Part shown: piece after piece, positions 1 to 10,513 of the stretch | Numbering within the stretch: position 1 is the first letter of the stretch | Layout: every line of letters starts with the position of its first letter | Assembly: GCA_022578965.1 (NCBI GenBank) | Contig: MU400568.1 | Span: forward strand, 186,001 to 250,000 | Direction of reading: 5' to 3' | DNA length: 64,000 nucleotides | Source of the DNA: Xylaria sp. FL1777 | Taxonomy: Eukaryota; Ascomycota; Sordariomycetes; Xylariales; Xylariaceae | Made by a program: the position numbers and the translations under genes | Notes under the pieces: model-generated | What the model was told of the DNA's origin: nothing | What the model saw: only the letters and a program-made list of their open reading frames with translations | The model's database searches: none

Positions 1-675
1 GGTCACGTTCTGGGTGTTAGAGATGATTCTCGGCCAATCCCACACCCACATGAGTGTATATGTACCGTCAGCGGGTAAGTCTGCCGGCAGCTGAACATCG
101 GTTTGACAGGGTAGCTGGTTGACACCGTACGCTTTTTGTCGCTGCTGGACGATGGGATTTCCTGGGTTGTCTTGGAAGCACTGGCCATCATCAAAGTAAT
201 GCGTAGCAAGGAGCTTGCCCTTCTGATTCCCACCTTTGCCGTCGGCAGTCCAGGCATTCAATACGTCATTGATTCCATCTGTATCTTGATGCTGCGACGT
301 GCCGTATACATACACATTCCCACTGCGATACGGTCTTGGGGTCAGGTCGGGCTGTGTAACATGACCATTCTCTTGATATTGCATCGCGATGTAATCACCG
401 GCACCAGCTTGAAGAGGAGGGTACTGGGCAGTATTGCTTGACGACAGAGGCTTGCAGAGGACCGGGTTCGTCGAGGTATCGAGTATCTTGGTCTGGTGCA
501 CATCATCTGAGACTCCTTGAGCTCTTGGTATGTAGCCGATAGGGTAACCTGGATCTCCGGTGAATGATCCATTAGAACCGATACGGTAAAGATATTCCAC
601 CCAGGTGTGAGCATCGGTGCTTGGTACTGCGGCGAGCAGCGAGATAGCCGCAACAGTGACACCTTTGAGATTCAT
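1..675 (-). CDS. Secreted DUF7492 / LPMO-like protein, cut by the window edge
   Basis: Read leftwards from the ATG at 675, the frame stays open to base 1: 225 residues, no intron, no stop, so the C-terminus lies outside the window. Residues 1-22 look like a signal peptide ending STDA, which would leave His23 (HTWVE) as the mature N-terminus. A second His is at 105 in YQENGHVT, and a WVWDWP motif is at 210-215. An exposed N-terminal His plus an internal NGH motif is the arrangement of copper histidine-brace proteins such as lytic polysaccharide monooxygenases. From memory, ascomycete proteins of this type are labelled DUF7492 and have no proven activity known to me. The family call is fairly firm; an enzymatic role is inference. 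The protein is probably secreted and may act on cell-wall polysaccharide. Confidence 0.8.
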   Translation of the reverse strand, partial: MNLKGVTVAAISLLAAVPSTDAHTWVEYLYRIGSNGSFTGDPGYPIGYIPRAQGVSDDVHQTKILDTSTNPVLCKPLSSSNTAQYPPLQAGAGDYIAMQYQENGHVTQPDLTPRPYRSGNVYVYGTSQHQDTDGINDVLNAWTADGKGGNQKGKLLATHYFDDGQCFQDNPGNPIVQQRQKAYGVNQLPCQTDVQLPADLPADGTYTLMWVWDWPRIISNTQNVT

Positions 676-834
676 TTTCGTAGGAAATAGGGAAATAGTG
701 TGGCGTAAAGGCCTCGCCTGCGAGACCGAGACAAGAAATGAAAAGGTGAAAAAAAAAAGGGCAGCGTGTGCAGCCTAATACTGTATGCGCAACTATTGGT
801 ATTGAAGTGTTGAAATAACCAGGTGTCGAGAGGA

Positions 835-861
835 GGTGGTACAGGTGGTACAGGTGGTACA
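835..861. repeat. Three tandem copies of a 9-nt unit
   Basis: Three perfect copies of GGTGGTACA, about 160 bases upstream of the start of the secreted DUF7492 gene. A small minisatellite; no function is implied. Confidence 0.9.
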
Positions 862-2757
862 GTGCAGCATTGAAAAACGGGCGATGAGAGAAAAGAATTG
901 AGAGTAGTTGAGGCCTGGGCCCAAATGCCGAAGTATGTGTATGAAATAGAAGGAAAATCGTGGGAAGTGAAGGGAAGTGTTTGTGAACAGACGCGCAGCG
1001 TCACGGGTCAGGCTGGTTGGCCTGAAAGAGAAATAAAAATAAGAAGAGATGAGTTTCTTTGAGCTTGGTCTAGACTCGCATGGCACAAGGGCACCAAACA
1101 ATAGAACTAGAGGTCTTTGATGGAGGAACAGTGGTCAAACAAGAGACCTGTTTACTCTGCGCCAAGCCAAGGACGAGGACGAGGACGAGGAACCGTGGAG
1201 TCGAAGTAGTTCTAAAAGAAAGAGGGGGTCTGGGTGTCCCGTGGCTTGACTTGGTGTGAATGTGGATGTGGATGTGGATGTGTTTGTGTTTGTGTGTCCA
1301 AGGGAGGAGAAAGGAAAGGTATAAGATCCAATCTGCCAAGAACAAGAGCGGCACAAGGGTGCTTAGCAAGGGAAGGAGGGGGGGTATATGGTATATGAAG
1401 GGTGGCCGACAGACTACCTACTTGGAGGGACGGAGGTGGTGGTGATCAATCATGAACATGGGAGCGGCCTGTGGTTGAGGTGAGCCGGCTTCTTATTATC
1501 GCAGGCCTCTCTTGTTGGCTGTTGGCTGCTTGTATGGGCCCATCTACGGTCAGTGTTCACCGTCATCTCAAGCCACCTGGACGCACATCGGAACAACAAT
1601 GAAATGACAAATTTGGTGGCGCGAAGATTAGGGTGTACACCAGCATCCGGTCTGCTTCCGGTTTACACGCCCGGGACATACGAATGACGATGCCTTGGGC
1701 TATGGGCCGTGAGGCATGCCCCAAGCCAAGATTACTTACGGCCATGGTCTCGAGCCAAGGCTTTTTCTGGGACACAGGGAACGTGGAGCGAAGCGACATG
1801 CTGTCTACCAGCATCTACCCGAGTATCAGGGACTACAAGATGCATGACGGGCTACTAATGCTTCTTGCGTCGACATGGACGGTTTGAGCAAGACTCTTAC
1901 GCGCGGCAGTGGTTCGAGCTAGGGTCCGTCGTTTTGGTGTTGGGAGGTTGAGGAAGTGCTGTGGTGGCACAATGGCAGAGAATACCTCCAAGTACAGAAG
2001 AGGACAGGGTCTGCTGTGGGGAGGGAAAGCCAAGCAGCCCAAATTCGGCTTTGAGGGGATGCTCATTGGCCATTGGCAACCCAAGGTGCTACACTAACTC
2101 TACCAAGGTCAGCAGGGGCTCTGCGCGCTTACACTAGCTCAAGCACTGGAGCAGCCGCCAATTGTCACTCCCAGGTTTGTTTCTATGGGAAGTGACTTGG
2201 CGTTTCTTGCCCCACCTAGACTACGGCAGAAACTACGGTTAGGGCGCCGGGTACGTACCTGCGTTGTTCCCGCATTTAACCTTCTGCTTCTGCTGTGTGT
2301 GCTCCACTTATTCCACTCTTTTCTTCCTAGCCCCGCCCAGCTCTCTTCAACTCTCTTTGTCCACCAACCATTTCGCTTTGAATACCCTCGTTTCGTAACC
2401 GGCAAGAATGAACGAGGTCGCTTCCAAGCAGATTTACTCGAGCCTCATTAAACTGTGGCGGCTATTTCACGGCCACATTCAACGGCCTTTTTCTCACTTT
2501 CTTTTTCTCAAACGCCCTACTTTTCAAACCGGATCCGACTCATTACACATGCGCGCGCCTACTCCAAATTAAGAACAACGTGCTAGCAAAGGTGGTGAAC
2601 TGCATCAGTTGTCGGGCCTTGACAAACCCCACGGCAGCGTCAATTAAAATGAGAGCGCTTCTCGCTTGAACTCTTTCGACTCACGTACACACCATCTTAG
2701 CTATCTCTCTCTATCTCTATCTATCCTCTCAATTTCACACGTTGGACCCTCGCGAAA

Positions 2758-3084
2758 TTATCCTCCTATTGATCTCAAACTGTCAGATTCAAGTTGACGT
2801 GCCAAGGGTTTTGGCCAGTCCTTGCCACCCTCTTTCATGCCTGAGACGCCCCTATAGTCCTTTTCGGTTGAGCTTCCGTGTGAGATGAGCCGTCTCCATT
2901 GTTCTGCGATGGGGAACACTTTAGGCTGGTCGCATCTGATCGGGTAGCCGTTATTAATCAAAAGATCGCGTTTGATCTCCTTCCGTGCGTCATCTGATGC
3001 AAGCATATACTGCGTACAGACCCCATCTCTCTGCGAACGTGCACGACGACTATTCTTTTGTAACAACCTTGGCTGGTAGTTCAT
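2758..3084 (-). CDS. Doubtful small ORF, 108 residues
   Basis: It starts with a true ATG and reads 108 residues of mixed, rather charged composition (RKEIKRDL, EQWRRLISHG). I recognise no domain. A plausible donor (GTAAGG near 3149) and acceptor lie just upstream, but joining them breaks the frame. It may be a decayed exon or a chance ORF. Nothing nearby supports a function. Confidence 0.2.
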   Translation of the reverse strand: MNYQPRLLQKNSRRARSQRDGVCTQYMLASDDARKEIKRDLLINNGYPIRCDQPKVFPIAEQWRRLISHGSSTEKDYRGVSGMKEGGKDWPKPLARQLESDSLRSIGG

Positions 3085-4813
3085 GCAATATTGGAGGTCA
3101 GATGCAACCGAACCAGCGTTGAAAAAAAAACACGTTTAATTCAGCCTTACCTTTAACTCCTGGCCCTAGTCCATCCAGCGCGCCGGTGGCTCTCGAGTCA
3201 TTAGCCAGCCAGCCAGTCCCGGTTTTCTGTCAGGTTAGGCATTCATCGTCGCCCAATACAGGTCAGGTAACTTGAACTTGTTCAAACACTCATTAGCTAA
3301 ACAACACCCACTGAACTTGAATGACTGTGCTGAATAGGTCACATTTTCCAACCCCTCACCCCAATCAACCGACTGAGTACCCTTCGCGTTCGTGACACTG
3401 GCAGTTTCAGAATTACAGTGATCGCTCCAAGGCACTTCTAACTGTTAAATACACGTGCTGTATATCCCTAGTCGCCGTCAGCCACCCCCGGACGATCATC
3501 AATCCCAGCGATTGACTCCTTGCCATCACATGGGTCTCCTATCGTCTCAGATCTCCAATATCTAAGAGTGGACAAGGCACACCTGTACTACTGCAGATGA
3601 TACCAAATGGCAACACCCAAAATCACCACCCTCTTTTCTCGTAAAACCAGCTATAGTAGGGCCCACAACATGTATCGCAAACGTTTGTACTTCCATCTCA
3701 TGTTTTAGATGAATTAGTCACCGTCCATACTGCATAAGCAAACACATGCAAGATAAGCCTATCTACTATAACTGTGATCTTTGTTTCAACTCAACAGGTC
3801 CCCACTGATCTGCGATCTCGTGGGTAACTTAATCTGACAGTTTAACTGGTTCGTAGACTCCTGCGTATGTTTCGTCGATCATCTTGGTGAAGTCGCATAT
3901 AAGACTGACTGACTGGCTATACTAGAATTTCGGTGCTAGAGCCTCACCATATACATATACGACACGCCAGCTACCTGAAATCAAACCTCGCAATATGAAA
4001 TTTAAATCATAGTGAAGTGAAGCGCACCTCAGGGTTCAGGTGCACAGCTCAAGGATAGTACCCAATTCCCACATCTCAAGCCAGCGATGTGCACATATTC
4101 GAGGAAATTTGGTACAACAATTGAACACTCACTAATCAGCCTCATAAGTTCATTCAACGCCAACATACGCCATCAATCATATTGATTAGCATTAAGATGT
4201 GGTTAAGCAGTGAATACAACAATCTATTTGACACATCTATTGCTAGAGTTACGTCTCTGGTGTATGTTATATACCTAACTCACTGATGCCGCTAGTGGGC
4301 AGCTCCATTTTTCCTCTTTTAGTGGCTTCCAGCTCAGCAATTAAGCACTGAAGCAACGTTTCTTCTTTTCTTCTTTCTCTTTTTAGTTTATATGGTAGGG
4401 CTGAGGTTTTCCTCTCTACCAAGGGAACGCATCTCGCTTAATGTTAACCGTTGACCCCGACCAAACATAGCTTACCGTATATCTGGTATCCCGCAAACCA
4501 GGATCCTCCGCAATGATCAAGAGTCCGGGGAAGTTGGGCATGACGTATGTCTACTAACTAACGGGTGTGCCGTGGGGATGAATTCTTTTCCGGCTCTTTC
4601 GATCCCCGCGATGTTTGTCCAGCTCGAGACAATATGCCGGCGTTGCTGGCGGCCTACAGTGAAATGGATCCGAATGTGGCAGACGACTCCTCTTCTTCTT
4701 CTGCTAGTCAATGTTTTGTCCAGCTCTCTAAATCCAGTGCACATATATGAATAGCACACAGAGGACGTCCAAACAAGCCGTATGCAAGTCTATTCCTACA
4801 ACAGGTAAGCATC

Positions 4814-6058
4814 ATGTCACCCACAACGACAACTTCTTCCTCACAAACCGGGGCTCGAAAACACCCAGTCGCCATCGCCATCGTGGGTTTCGGCGGCCTC
4901 ATCGGGCGTCGCCACACAGCCCACGTGCTCTCCAACGCCTCAGCAACCCTCGTAGCCGTCGTGGATGGGGCCCCAGGCGCCTCAGAACTAGCCGCTGAGC
5001 TGGCGCCCGGCGTACCCTACTACCGAAGCGTGACGGAGATGCTCTCGGCCAACACCTCAACCCCAGAAGCCGCCATCGTGTGCACCCCCAACGCATACCA
5101 CGTGTCCGTGGGGCTGGAGCTAGCCGACGCCGGCGTCCACCTGCTCGTCGAGAAGCCGCTGGCCGACACCACGGCCGCCGCCCGCACGCTCGTCGACCGC
5201 GCGCGCGAAAAGGGCGTCAAGCTCCTCGTCGGGCACCATCGGCGCTTCAACCCGTACGTCGTCGCAGCACGGAAGGTCCTCGATGCGTCGGAGGCGAAGC
5301 CAGACGCGGGCGTGGGAGCGGTGGTGGCGGTTTCCGGGCTGTGGACGACGTATAAGCCCGACCCCTATTTCGCCGCGGCGCCCTGGCGCCGGAGCCGGCG
5401 GCAGGGCGGCGGGCCCGTGATGATCAATTTCGTGCACGAAGTGGATATTCTGCAGTATCTGCTCGGTCCCATCGTTCGGGTGAGCGCGGAACAGGTCGTC
5501 GGAAGATCTGGTTCCGGGGAGAATGGCGCGGATGCCGTCGAGGACGGCGCGGCGTTGACGCTGCGCTTCGCGTCGGGTGCTGTGGGGACGTTTATCCTTG
5601 CAGATGGGGTCGTCTCGCCGCATTTCTTTGAGGCGGGCACGGGTGAGAACCCGCTGTTACCTCGAGCGAGACGGCCGCATCACGATTATGTTAACGAGAG
5701 CGGTGGAAGTAAGATCGAGCGCAGTACGGAGCGGGAAGAAGGGGAGCCTGTAGATGTATATCGGATTTTCGGCACCAACGGCACGCTTAGCGTCCCGGAT
5801 ATGACCCTCTGGACTTGTGGCGATAAGTCCCCAAGCTGGGAAAATAAGCTTGAGGTCCAGCATGTGGAATTAGATGATGACCCCCGCGTCCCCTTTGATC
5901 GCCAGCTCGATCACTTTATCGACGTTGTCAGAGGGAAAACCCCGATCGAGAACGGGCCAGGATGTACGGGTGAGGAAGGACTGAGAGTCATTGCAGTCTG
6001 TGAGGCTGTCATAGAGGCGGTGGATGAGGGAGAAGGTGGTCGAGTGACTGTCAAATAG
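4814..6058 (+). CDS. Gfo/Idh/MocA-family NAD(P)-dependent oxidoreductase
   Basis: Single-exon gene of 414 residues. After a Ser/Thr-rich start it has a Rossmann motif GFGGLIG (25-31), the family signature EKP (113-115) and the catalytic-region motif NFVHEVD (205-211), where His208 is the likely catalytic base region. The C-terminal half is the alpha/beta substrate domain that closes the active site. The family oxidises or reduces sugars, inositols and related polyols; fungal relatives include the quinate-cluster protein QutH, but the substrate cannot be read from sequence. It is probably cytosolic. The first two thirds are GC-rich with mostly G/C third positions, unlike the AT-rich flanks. 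An ATG at 4747 opens an overlapping frame that runs into the gene and could reduce translation if it is transcribed. I chose 4814 because the Rossmann fold follows directly. Confidence 0.9.
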   Translation: MSPTTTTSSSQTGARKHPVAIAIVGFGGLIGRRHTAHVLSNASATLVAVVDGAPGASELAAELAPGVPYYRSVTEMLSANTSTPEAAIVCTPNAYHVSVGLELADAGVHLLVEKPLADTTAAARTLVDRAREKGVKLLVGHHRRFNPYVVAARKVLDASEAKPDAGVGAVVAVSGLWTTYKPDPYFAAAPWRRSRRQGGGPVMINFVHEVDILQYLLGPIVRVSAEQVVGRSGSGENGADAVEDGAALTLRFASGAVGTFILADGVVSPHFFEAGTGENPLLPRARRPHHDYVNESGGSKIERSTEREEGEPVDVYRIFGTNGTLSVPDMTLWTCGDKSPSWENKLEVQHVELDDDPRVPFDRQLDHFIDVVRGKTPIENGPGCTGEEGLRVIAVCEAVIEAVDEGEGGRVTVK

Positions 6059-8203
6059 TAGCGGTGCTCCATCTTACAGATGTAAAAGATGTCTATTGTC
6101 GTAATCGTTACATTGAATCATGTAATGATTTGAGTTTTCTATGCTTATTACCCACTCTGCTTCTCTAATTAGAGTAAAGTTGGAACTTGTCTAACTCTAG
6201 GACTTCGTCGGTGAATCGCAGTCTGAGCTTGGTTCCGCCTATTTCTGTGAAATAGTAGAGTACAGGAACCATCTCTTCCAGTTTCTGGGTCCCAGGCGCC
6301 ACTTACTTTATGTGTCTGCCACGTACCTTCATGTCAAGGGAAGTTGAATTCGTACTGTTTTTGGGAGCAATTCACAATCTCCCAATAATATTTGGGCTTC
6401 ACTAAACCAGTTAACCCTAAGTATAATGAGCTCTGAAACTATGGGTTAGGGAATATGCCCGACGGCTTTTCCAGGTCCTAGAATATTTCAAGAAATAAGA
6501 CGGGTGAATACCAAATCTATATAAACAACGAATTTTCGGACATGGCCTGCCTAAATCCCATGGCCGCCCTGTATGTCTTGGTTTAAACCAAGGGTTGACA
6601 GCTTAATAGTGAAGCCCGAGACATCGAATATTTTCTACTTTCTTGAGCGAGACTGATTTCATTGCCAAGCCCCGCGGAAACAAAAGGGCAGCCTAATTTG
6701 TACATCCTATAAATCATAGCGTATACGATGATAGTCCCCAATAAATAAAAACAAATACCGTAAAGCATAAGAAACAGCAAGCCAATAATCAGTCATTCTT
6801 TAAAAGGGAGTGAATTATTTGTGGATAGGCATCAGCTATGCAGGCTGCAAGACCGACATATCTGCAGAGAAAATCAACCCCGATGAAGAAAATACATGCT
6901 CTTCTTTAGTGATTCACGAATTACCAATAAGACTATGTTAAGAATAGGTTTACCTTGCCAGGGAAAAGTTGTAGATGATCTGCATGGTTCCTTTTCTATT
7001 TCTCCGGCTTTGAGCTGAGTTATTCATACAAGACGAAGAAGGGAAATAGCGAATTATCATACATGTTTCTACACGTATGAAGATATCTCGGGGCTACCGT
7101 AACCTTACTTACGTCATACCAAACCATATGCAACCTTCTGACAAATAGCACAATATCCATGCCATGTTGCTGCTGCGATAAATTTAATTCGTTGCTTACC
7201 CTGCTGGCCGCCTCAACCGAGTTAGATAGCTCAGCTCCTGCAAACGACCCTATAATCACGCCAATACTGCGTATTGAAGAGCCGCATGTGCTACCGCAGA
7301 CGGTGAATAAGTTCCCGCTTACTCATCTGTAACTACACATTTGATGGAACTGTGGAGGGTGCTGCTTTAGGTAACATTTTACGTAGGTAATGCTTCTTGC
7401 CAAGTTTCGTATTCTTTTTCACAGGTCTGGATCATAGAATATCATTCACTGTAGTTGGCATATATCACTGCTCATAGTTTCTTGGCTGGGACGATGCTCA
7501 GACTACCCAAGATCGAATGTTTCGGTAGCACTGAACTAATCAGGCTACTCCTCCAGTAATTATTATCAACCGTCACGATTCGGTAAGACTGATGATTCAT
7601 AGTGATTTTTTAGTCCCAATTCTATGTTATCTTCGTCTCCCTACGAAATAGTAAGGATGAGTATCAGCCTCATTTCTCACCTAAGGTAGTTAGTTACATG
7701 CATGTCAGAAATCGCCAATTCGCTACTATTCGTCTGTTCTTGCATTTCTTCTACCAAACATATCCATTGCTGGACCAGAGCATATTTCAGACCCAAACTA
7801 TTGAAAATGTGGCATTGGATCTCTTGCAAAACAATACGGGCAAGTTCCAAACGTCTGATTACTCCTGCGAGGACAAAGCTGAATATGCACGAATCCATGC
7901 AGTTTTGTCTCTTCCTCTAGAATAGTGCCGTTACATTCGGTCAGGCCTCCCATGCTTCAAGTCTAGCTTGACCTCAAGTAACTTGAGCAGATCCTCAGAG
8001 GGTAGCATCTAGGCCCTCATCGACATGCAGGCTAACCCGACGATGGTGAGACGGACAAACTCAAAGCCAAAATGAGAGGCAAGAGGAAAGACACTCTACG
8101 AAAATCTATAAAGGCTTTGAATTTTTCTCTGTAATAGATTATCTCTGCACTCCTGCAACTTATCCTACTTTCCCGGACAGAGACCCTCAGAGTGGTATTC
8201 AAG
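6059..8203. other. AT-rich intergenic region
   Basis: About 2.1 kb between two plus-strand genes. Stops are frequent in all frames and I see no exon-like block. The last 100 bases carry the TATA box of the downstream secreted gene. Confidence 0.6.
8106..8112 (+). promoter_or_regulatory. TATA box of the secreted propeller gene
   Basis: CTATAAA stands about 95 nt before the ATG at 8204, a normal distance for a fungal TATA promoter with a short leader. Confidence 0.5.
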
Positions 8204-9276
8204 ATGGCTCTCTCTACACGGATTCTCTCATACATGGGATGTATTTTGCCTCTTTGTCTTCCCACCCCTACTTTTGGTCTGGCTTTGGACCTCCAGGGGA
8301 AATCACTCAATGCCCGCCAAAGCCCATATCAGACGAGAATCCTCGATACTGGTTCGACTTTTGGCCAAGAAAACAATGGAGTATGGCAATTGATCGAGTA
8401 AGTTATAGAAGATTTCAGCTGTTAACACAAGCAATTTCCTTCTTGCTACATGCCATTATGCTCCTTATTGACCCCTCTGTGAGAATACACGGATAACTAA
8501 CATTCTATAGTGCAACAGGGGATGCTGTCCCGGACCTTGCCTACATAAAGACGAGGAGCACAGGAACCAATTCAGTCGAAGTACACATCGCGTCCTCGTC
8601 CTCAGGCTTCCAAACGCGCATTTTCGAAGCCGGGACTACATTCGCCGAAGAAGAAGACGGGACCTGGCTCCTCGTGCCCTCGAAGAACAGCGCCCTCCCC
8701 GACCTCGTCTTCATAAAGACGAGCAACACGCCGTCGGGGAACGTCGAGGTCCACATCGCGTCCGGCGCCTCGAACTACAAGACGCGCACGCAGGAGACCG
8801 CGACCGTCTTCGCCAACGAGGACAACGGCACCTGGAGTCTGTACGACTACGACGGCGACGGCATCCTGGATCTCGTCTACATCAAGACGAGGAACACGAG
8901 AAGAAACAGGGTAGAAGTCTACGTCGCGTCGGGGGCGTCGTCCTACAGCCAGGTTATCCTCCAGCAAGCGACGACTTTCCCGCGCAGCAACAACGGGTTC
9001 TGGTCCTTGGCTCCGTACTCGTCGCCCGGTACCGCGGACCTCGTGTACATCCAGGATGCTGGGACCGTGACGGGCCAAGTTGAGATCTACGTTCTTTCGA
9101 AGTCTTCTGGTTATCAGGCGAGGATCTTCCAGGGCGCCAGCAGCGCGTTTGCTGAGGAGGCAAACGGAGTGTGGAGTCTAATCGACTACAACCGGAATGG
9201 GGTACTAGACTTGGCATACGTCAAGTACGTGAACACGGGAACGGGGACCACCGAGGTTCATGTTGCTGCTGGTTGA
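8204..9276 (+). CDS. Secreted five-repeat beta-propeller (FG-GAP/VCBS-like) protein
   Basis: Exons 8204-8397 and 8511-9276; the intron has donor GTAAGT, branch CTAAC and acceptor TAG. The product is 319 residues. A hydrophobic N-terminus (about 1-27) is a likely signal peptide. The rest is five repeats starting at residues 42, 98, 154, 210 and 266, each 56 residues (the last is 54). Each repeat reads roughly Y/FxTR, then a Thr/Phe stretch, NGxWxL, a loop, LVYIKT, then VEVHxASG. The third repeat has DYDGDG, a typical calcium-loop sequence of FG-GAP/VCBS repeats. Such repeats form beta-propellers and occur in fungal secreted proteins and as appendages to hydrolases; here no catalytic domain is present. 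A sugar- or surface-binding role is inference. A start 12 nt upstream (GTG) was rejected in favour of the ATG. Confidence 0.85.
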
Positions 9277-10513
9277 GGAGCTTTGGCTGCTAAGGCTCCG
9301 TTCCAGCCGGGAAGATTAGGAATGATGATGTTGGTAAGGTGGAAACACTCGCTTTAGGAGAATGGGAAGTTTATTTTGGGATCAATTACACTCGCTTGCT
9401 TACTCAAAGTACATTCCTTATCCAATGGGCTAGGCTACTTAACCGATACGAATAGGGGGGAACAAGGACTTTCTCTTCAATACTACATATTTACGTAATA
9501 TCAATCATTCGCTCAGCGGCAGTCTCTACCCAAGCTGATCCCACTTGCAACGCAGTTATTAATGTTAAACTTCTAGTAGTTTTGCGTGAGTTAGCATAAT
9601 TCCCTGTCAAGTCTTCGGCAAGCGACAGGCGAATGACTCCTCGATCCCCTCTGTCGAACCTGCGACAACATATCCCCTTACACATATAGTACATAATCTC
9701 TCATCATATTATGATATTACATGGATGCTTCATCCTCAACATTCGATGAGGATCGGGAGGTCAACGGTAGAGCATCTGATTTCAATCTTTAAGCTTCGGT
9801 GCAATTTCTGAAAGCAGTACCTAGAACCATCCGTTCAAATAGGACCAGGTTTTAATTCGTATAACAAGTTTGGCACAACTTTCGCCTCGAACACACACAC
9901 TCTCTCTCTCTTTTTCTTCCACTTAGGTTAGCTCTTACTACCAGTAATATAGCAGCTAAACTAACCCAATATTCAATTACTAGCAGTCGTGAGGATGTGT
10001 GCAAGATTGAAATGAATTAATCAGTCCATCAAGAAAACGTTCATATCACAGTAAACCAACAGATAAGTGTACCCAGAGTAGAGATCTGAGATGATGTGAC
10101 TTAGCTCAGCTCCAATTTATGAAATAAGTAATTTAGCTCTACCCAGCATCGGTAATTAACGAGTTCTCACGAAATACTATCATAGGCGCATGGGGACGTG
10201 CTAGACACTCATTAAATATAGCTCAACGATTGCATTTTGCTGTTGATAGAAATTACCCCTAGACTAAGGTAGATAATGCAGAGCTCCCCAAGCATTCAAT
10301 CTACTAGAAGTCCCAAAGCTAGGGAGAGAGCTTCAAGGAAGCTCGCCGCCGCCCCAACACCAACCAACCCGCATCCCTCATTACCCCTCCCCCAGAAAAT
10401 CAAGAAAAACAACGCCGAGGCCGTGAAAACATTCCATCCGCCCTCCCATTAAGGATAATCGCAATGACGATGATAAAGGAGAGAGCGAGGAGGCGAGTCC
10501 TTCCACCCAGCCC
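9277..10513. other. Intergenic region between converging genes
   Basis: It holds the 3' ends of the propeller gene and abaA. There is a short AC/TC microsatellite near 9893-9913 and no exon-like block. A tRNA-like string near 9757-9790 was examined and rejected. Confidence 0.6.

Larger units (their letters stand above)
676..4813. other. Gene-poor intergenic region
   Basis: No convincing gene. The right-hand end lies upstream of the oxidoreductase. It holds a 3 x 9 nt tandem repeat (835-861), a 3 x GGATGT repeat (1264-1281) and pyrimidine-rich runs near 2700-2750. Bases 3400-4500 are AT-rich and crowded with stops on both strands. One weak small ORF (2758-3084, minus) is listed separately. 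Confidence 0.6.

Noticed and set aside
3235..3441. Minus-strand 66-codon frame with Cys pair, preceded by a CAG acceptor-like site
   Set aside because: It starts with GTG, has no upstream exon that fits and no recognised domain.
5120..5623. Minus-strand ORF of 167 codons
   Set aside because: Antisense shadow of the oxidoreductase gene.
9745..9830. tRNA-like D-arm string (GGTCAACGGTAGAGC)
   Set aside because: The following anticodon and T arms do not pair; at best a tRNA relic.
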